DNA of 64,000 nucleotides from Mesorhizobium loti. Its GTDB lineage: Bacteria > Pseudomonadota > Alphaproteobacteria > Rhizobiales > Rhizobiaceae. The translations under genes were made by a program, and so were the position numbers. Of the stretch, positions 61,993 through 64,000 are shown one piece after another; the first letter of the stretch is position 1, and each line of letters begins with the position of its first letter. Where the stretch lies: positions 124,001-188,000 of the forward strand of contig NZ_QGGH01000008.1 in the NCBI RefSeq assembly GCF_003148495.1, written 5' to 3'. The notes below the pieces were generated by a model. That model was given only the letters and a program-made list of their open reading frames with translations, did no database searches and had not been told where the DNA came from.

Positions 61993-63681
61993 TCAGGAAA
62001 CAGTGTCTAGCCGATCCCTGAACCGGTTGGTGATGGGATAGCGGCGGTCGCGGCCGAAGTTCTTTTTGGTGATCTTCACACCGGGCGCTGCCTGCCGGCG
62101 CTTGTATTCGGCGATGTAGAGCAGATGCTCGATGCGCGTCACCGTCGCCCGGTCATGGCCGCGCGCGACGATGTCGTCGACACCCATCTCGTTTTCGACC
62201 AGGCATTCAAGGATATCGTCGAGCACCGGATAGGGCGGCAGCGAATCCTGGTCGGTCTGGTTCTCGCGCAATTCCGCCGACGGCGCCTTGTCGATGATGT
62301 TCTTCGGGATCACCTCGCCCGAGGGCCCAAGTGCGCCCGGCGGCACGTGGCTGTTGCGCCAGCGCGACAGCGCGTAGACCTGCATCTTGTAGAGGTCCTT
62401 GATTGGATTGAAGCCGCCATTCATGTCGCCATAGAGCGTGGCATAGCCGACCGACATCTCGCTCTTGTTGCCGGTGGTGACGACCATCGAGCCGAACTTG
62501 TTAGAGATCGCCATCAGGATGGTGCCGCGCGCGCGGCTCTGCAGATTCTCCTCGGTAATGCCTTCCTTGGTGCCTTCGAACATCTGCGTCAGTGCGTGCA
62601 GGAAGCCCTCGACCGGCTCGAAGATCGGCACGATGTCATAGCGGCAGCCGAGCGCACGGGCGCAGTCCTCGGCATCTTTCAGCGAGTCCTTCGAGGTATA
62701 GCGGTAGGGCATCATCACCGCGCGCAGCCGTTCCTCGCCGAGCGCATCGACGGCAAGCGCTGCGCAGATCGCCGAATCGATGCCGCCCGAGAGACCAAGC
62801 ACGACGTTCTTGAAACCGTTCTTGTTGACGTAGTCGCGCAGGCCCAGCATGCAGGCGCGATAGTCGGCTTCCTCCCGTTCCGGGATTTTCGACATCGGCC
62901 CTTCCGAGCAGACCCAGCCTTCGTCTTGACGCTTCCAGGTGGTGACGTCGACTGCTTCCTCGAACTGGCTCATCTGGAAGGCAAGTGTCTTGTCAGACCC
63001 TATGGCAAACGAGGCGCCGTCAAAGATCAGCTCGTCCTGACCGCCAAGCTGGTTGGCATAGATCATCGGCAGCCCGCATTCGATGACCTGGCGGATGACG
63101 ACCTGGTGGCGGACCTCGATCTTGGCGCGATAATAGGGCGAGCCGTTCGGCACCAGCAGGATTTCCGCCCCGCTTTCGGCCAGCGTCTCGCAGATGTCGA
63201 CGTCGCCCCAGATGTCCTCGCAGATCGGAATCCCGATGCGTACGCCGCGGAAATTGACCGGTCCCTGGATCTCCGGTCCGGCCTGGAAGACGCGCTTCTC
63301 GTCGAACTCGCCGTAGTTCGGCAAATCGAGCTTGTAGCGCTCGGCAATGATCTTGCCGCCATCGGCGAAGACGATCGAATTGTGCGTGCCGCTCTTGCGC
63401 TTCAGCGGCGTGCCGATGATGACGCCCGGCCCGCCATCGGCGGTATCTCTGGCGAAGTCTTCGGCCGCCTTTTCGCAGGCTTTCAGGAAGGCCGGCTTCA
63501 GCACCAGATCCTCCGGCGGATAGCCGGCGAGGAAAAGCTCGGTGTAGAGCACGAGATCGGCGCCCTGGCGGGCGGCATCCGCCCTCGCCTCGCGGGCCTT
63601 GGCGAGGTTGCCAGCAATGTCGCCAACAGTCGGATTGAGCTGGGCAACGGCGATGCGCAGGATGTCGAGTTTCTTGGTCAT
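61993..63681 (-). CDS. nadE: Glutamine-dependent NAD synthetase
   Basis: A 562-residue two-domain enzyme. The N-terminal nitrilase-like glutaminase has the Glu48, Lys117 and Cys154 triad (YTELFLAGYPPEDLV, ERYKLDLPNYGEFDE, GIPICEDIWG). The C-terminal synthetase has the ATP-binding SGGIDSAICAALAVDAL. It makes NAD from deamido-NAD, ATP and glutamine-derived ammonia. ATG 63681 gives MTKKLDILRI. The frame is open farther upstream but without support. Two palindromes lie upstream. Confidence 0.95.
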   Translation of the reverse strand: MTKKLDILRIAVAQLNPTVGDIAGNLAKAREARADAARQGADLVLYTELFLAGYPPEDLVLKPAFLKACEKAAEDFARDTADGGPGVIIGTPLKRKSGTHNSIVFADGGKIIAERYKLDLPNYGEFDEKRVFQAGPEIQGPVNFRGVRIGIPICEDIWGDVDICETLAESGAEILLVPNGSPYYRAKIEVRHQVVIRQVIECGLPMIYANQLGGQDELIFDGASFAIGSDKTLAFQMSQFEEAVDVTTWKRQDEGWVCSEGPMSKIPEREEADYRACMLGLRDYVNKNGFKNVVLGLSGGIDSAICAALAVDALGEERLRAVMMPYRYTSKDSLKDAEDCARALGCRYDIVPIFEPVEGFLHALTQMFEGTKEGITEENLQSRARGTILMAISNKFGSMVVTTGNKSEMSVGYATLYGDMNGGFNPIKDLYKMQVYALSRWRNSHVPPGALGPSGEVIPKNIIDKAPSAELRENQTDQDSLPPYPVLDDILECLVENEMGVDDIVARGHDRATVTRIEHLLYIAEYKRRQAAPGVKITKKNFGRDRRYPITNRFRDRLDTVS

Positions 63682-63741
63682 GTCTGCTGACTTAGCGCGG
63701 CAAATTTCGCCGGGCAATGGCGTTCGTTTGGACCACTTCGG

Positions 63742-63791
63742 ACGATTGACGTACGTCAATCGTGCCCCGACCGAATGACTAATGTCATTCG
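63742..63791. repeat. Two palindromes upstream of nadE
   Basis: A perfect 22-base palindrome (ACGATTGACGTACGTCAATCGT, 63742-63763) is followed by a smaller inverted repeat CGAATGAC-TAAT-GTCATTCG (63772-63791). They lie between nadE (start 63681) and the end of the next upstream gene (stop 63810), so they may be operators for nadE or a terminator for that gene. Confidence 0.75.
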
Positions 63792-63809
63792 TGGCCAGAC
63801 AGCCTTGTA

Positions 63810-64000
63810 TCAGTCGTCGCCCATATATTCGCGCAACGCTTGCGGCGAATGGTTCTCGCCGATCGACATCGCCAGGATGCGTGAAATATGCCGGCGCGGC
63901 AGACGCGTCTCCGCCGCCCATTGATTGATTTGCCTCTGGATCTTGTCCAGGTCCTTCTTCGAGGTCGGGCTTTCGGCGATGTCGAGGCCGGCGTCGCGCA
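63810..64000 (-). CDS. Unknown protein, C-terminal part (partial at right edge)
   Basis: A minus-strand frame from the right edge to a TGA (63810-63812). The last 62 residues include IQRQINQWAAETRLPRRHIS and end SPQALREYMGDD. The codon use fits the neighbours. I recognise no family in this segment; the helical, charged end gives no clear clue. The N-terminus is outside the window. Confidence 0.5.
   Translation of the reverse strand, partial: RDAGLDIAESPTSKKDLDKIQRQINQWAAETRLPRRHISRILAMSIGENHSPQALREYMGDD

Noticed and set aside
62125..63690. Plus-strand 521-codon frame opposite nadE
   Set aside because: NadE has all catalytic motifs; the opposite frame is a by-product of high GC third positions.

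Overview
The window is high-GC chromosomal DNA with densely packed, mostly short-spaced genes. The gene set points to an alphaproteobacterium of the order Hyphomicrobiales (Rhizobiales), most like Mesorhizobium. Indicators are a 2131-residue growth-pole-ring (GPR/RgsE-type) protein, the CckA hybrid kinase, a DksA with a degenerate zinc site, a malic enzyme fused to a phosphotransacetylase domain, a DUF2865 protein, a second-type GltX, an RHH_4 protein and a composite intergenic palindrome of the rhizobial type. I see no rRNA or tRNA gene, CRISPR array, insertion sequence or prophage. This is core chromosome, not an island.

Layout. 1-5100: small metabolic and stress-type genes (GNAT end, DUF72, a membrane diguanylate cyclase, isochorismatase-like hydrolase, PRC-barrel protein, a pyrophosphatase-like paralogue, two small proteins). 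5377-11162 (minus): complete urea ABC importer urtABCDE, with a close match to a sigma-54 promoter before urtA and a strong stem-loop between urtA and urtB. 11475-19186: two GMC-type dehydrogenase modules facing apart, one with FAD subunit, Tat small subunit and glyoxalase (minus), the other with small subunit, FAD subunit and tri-haem cytochrome c (plus), separated by an RHH_4 gene. 19196-24995: DeoD, CckA, a FliO-like protein, DksA and a SixA-like phosphatase. 25059-30776: YcjX/YcjF pair, two small exported proteins and a KefB-type antiporter. 30791-35509: DUF924, folP-folB-folK, a DUF922 protease-like protein and an MFS exporter. 35558-37476: FNR-like reductase, [2Fe-2S] ferredoxin and a stand-alone HPt protein.

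37748-44143 is the giant coiled-coil protein, with internal 36- and 29-residue repeats. 44310-48396 (minus) is a four-gene Mla-type lipid-transport operon (STAS-permease fusion, ATPase, MCE protein, lipoprotein). 48475-54983: DgcA-type epimerase, MFS transporter, LpxH-like phosphoesterase, an SDR lacking the YxxxK pair, and the malic enzyme. 55074-61155: DUF2865 protein overlapping gltX tail to tail, a palindromic repeat, a two-domain GNAT-like protein and an ABC half-transporter. 61546-64000: GNAT, NAD synthetase and a partial gene.

Together the genes cover nitrogen scavenging (urea), periplasmic sugar or alcohol oxidation feeding the respiratory chain, polar growth and cell-cycle control, envelope lipid maintenance, and folate and NAD synthesis. 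No clearly new multi-gene defence or mobile system is visible. The most useful leads are the repeat architecture of the polar protein, the sigma-54 site of the urea importer, the paired dehydrogenase modules with Fe-S-type cysteine motifs, and several paralogues with altered catalytic residues (pyrophosphatase-like, SDR, DksA).
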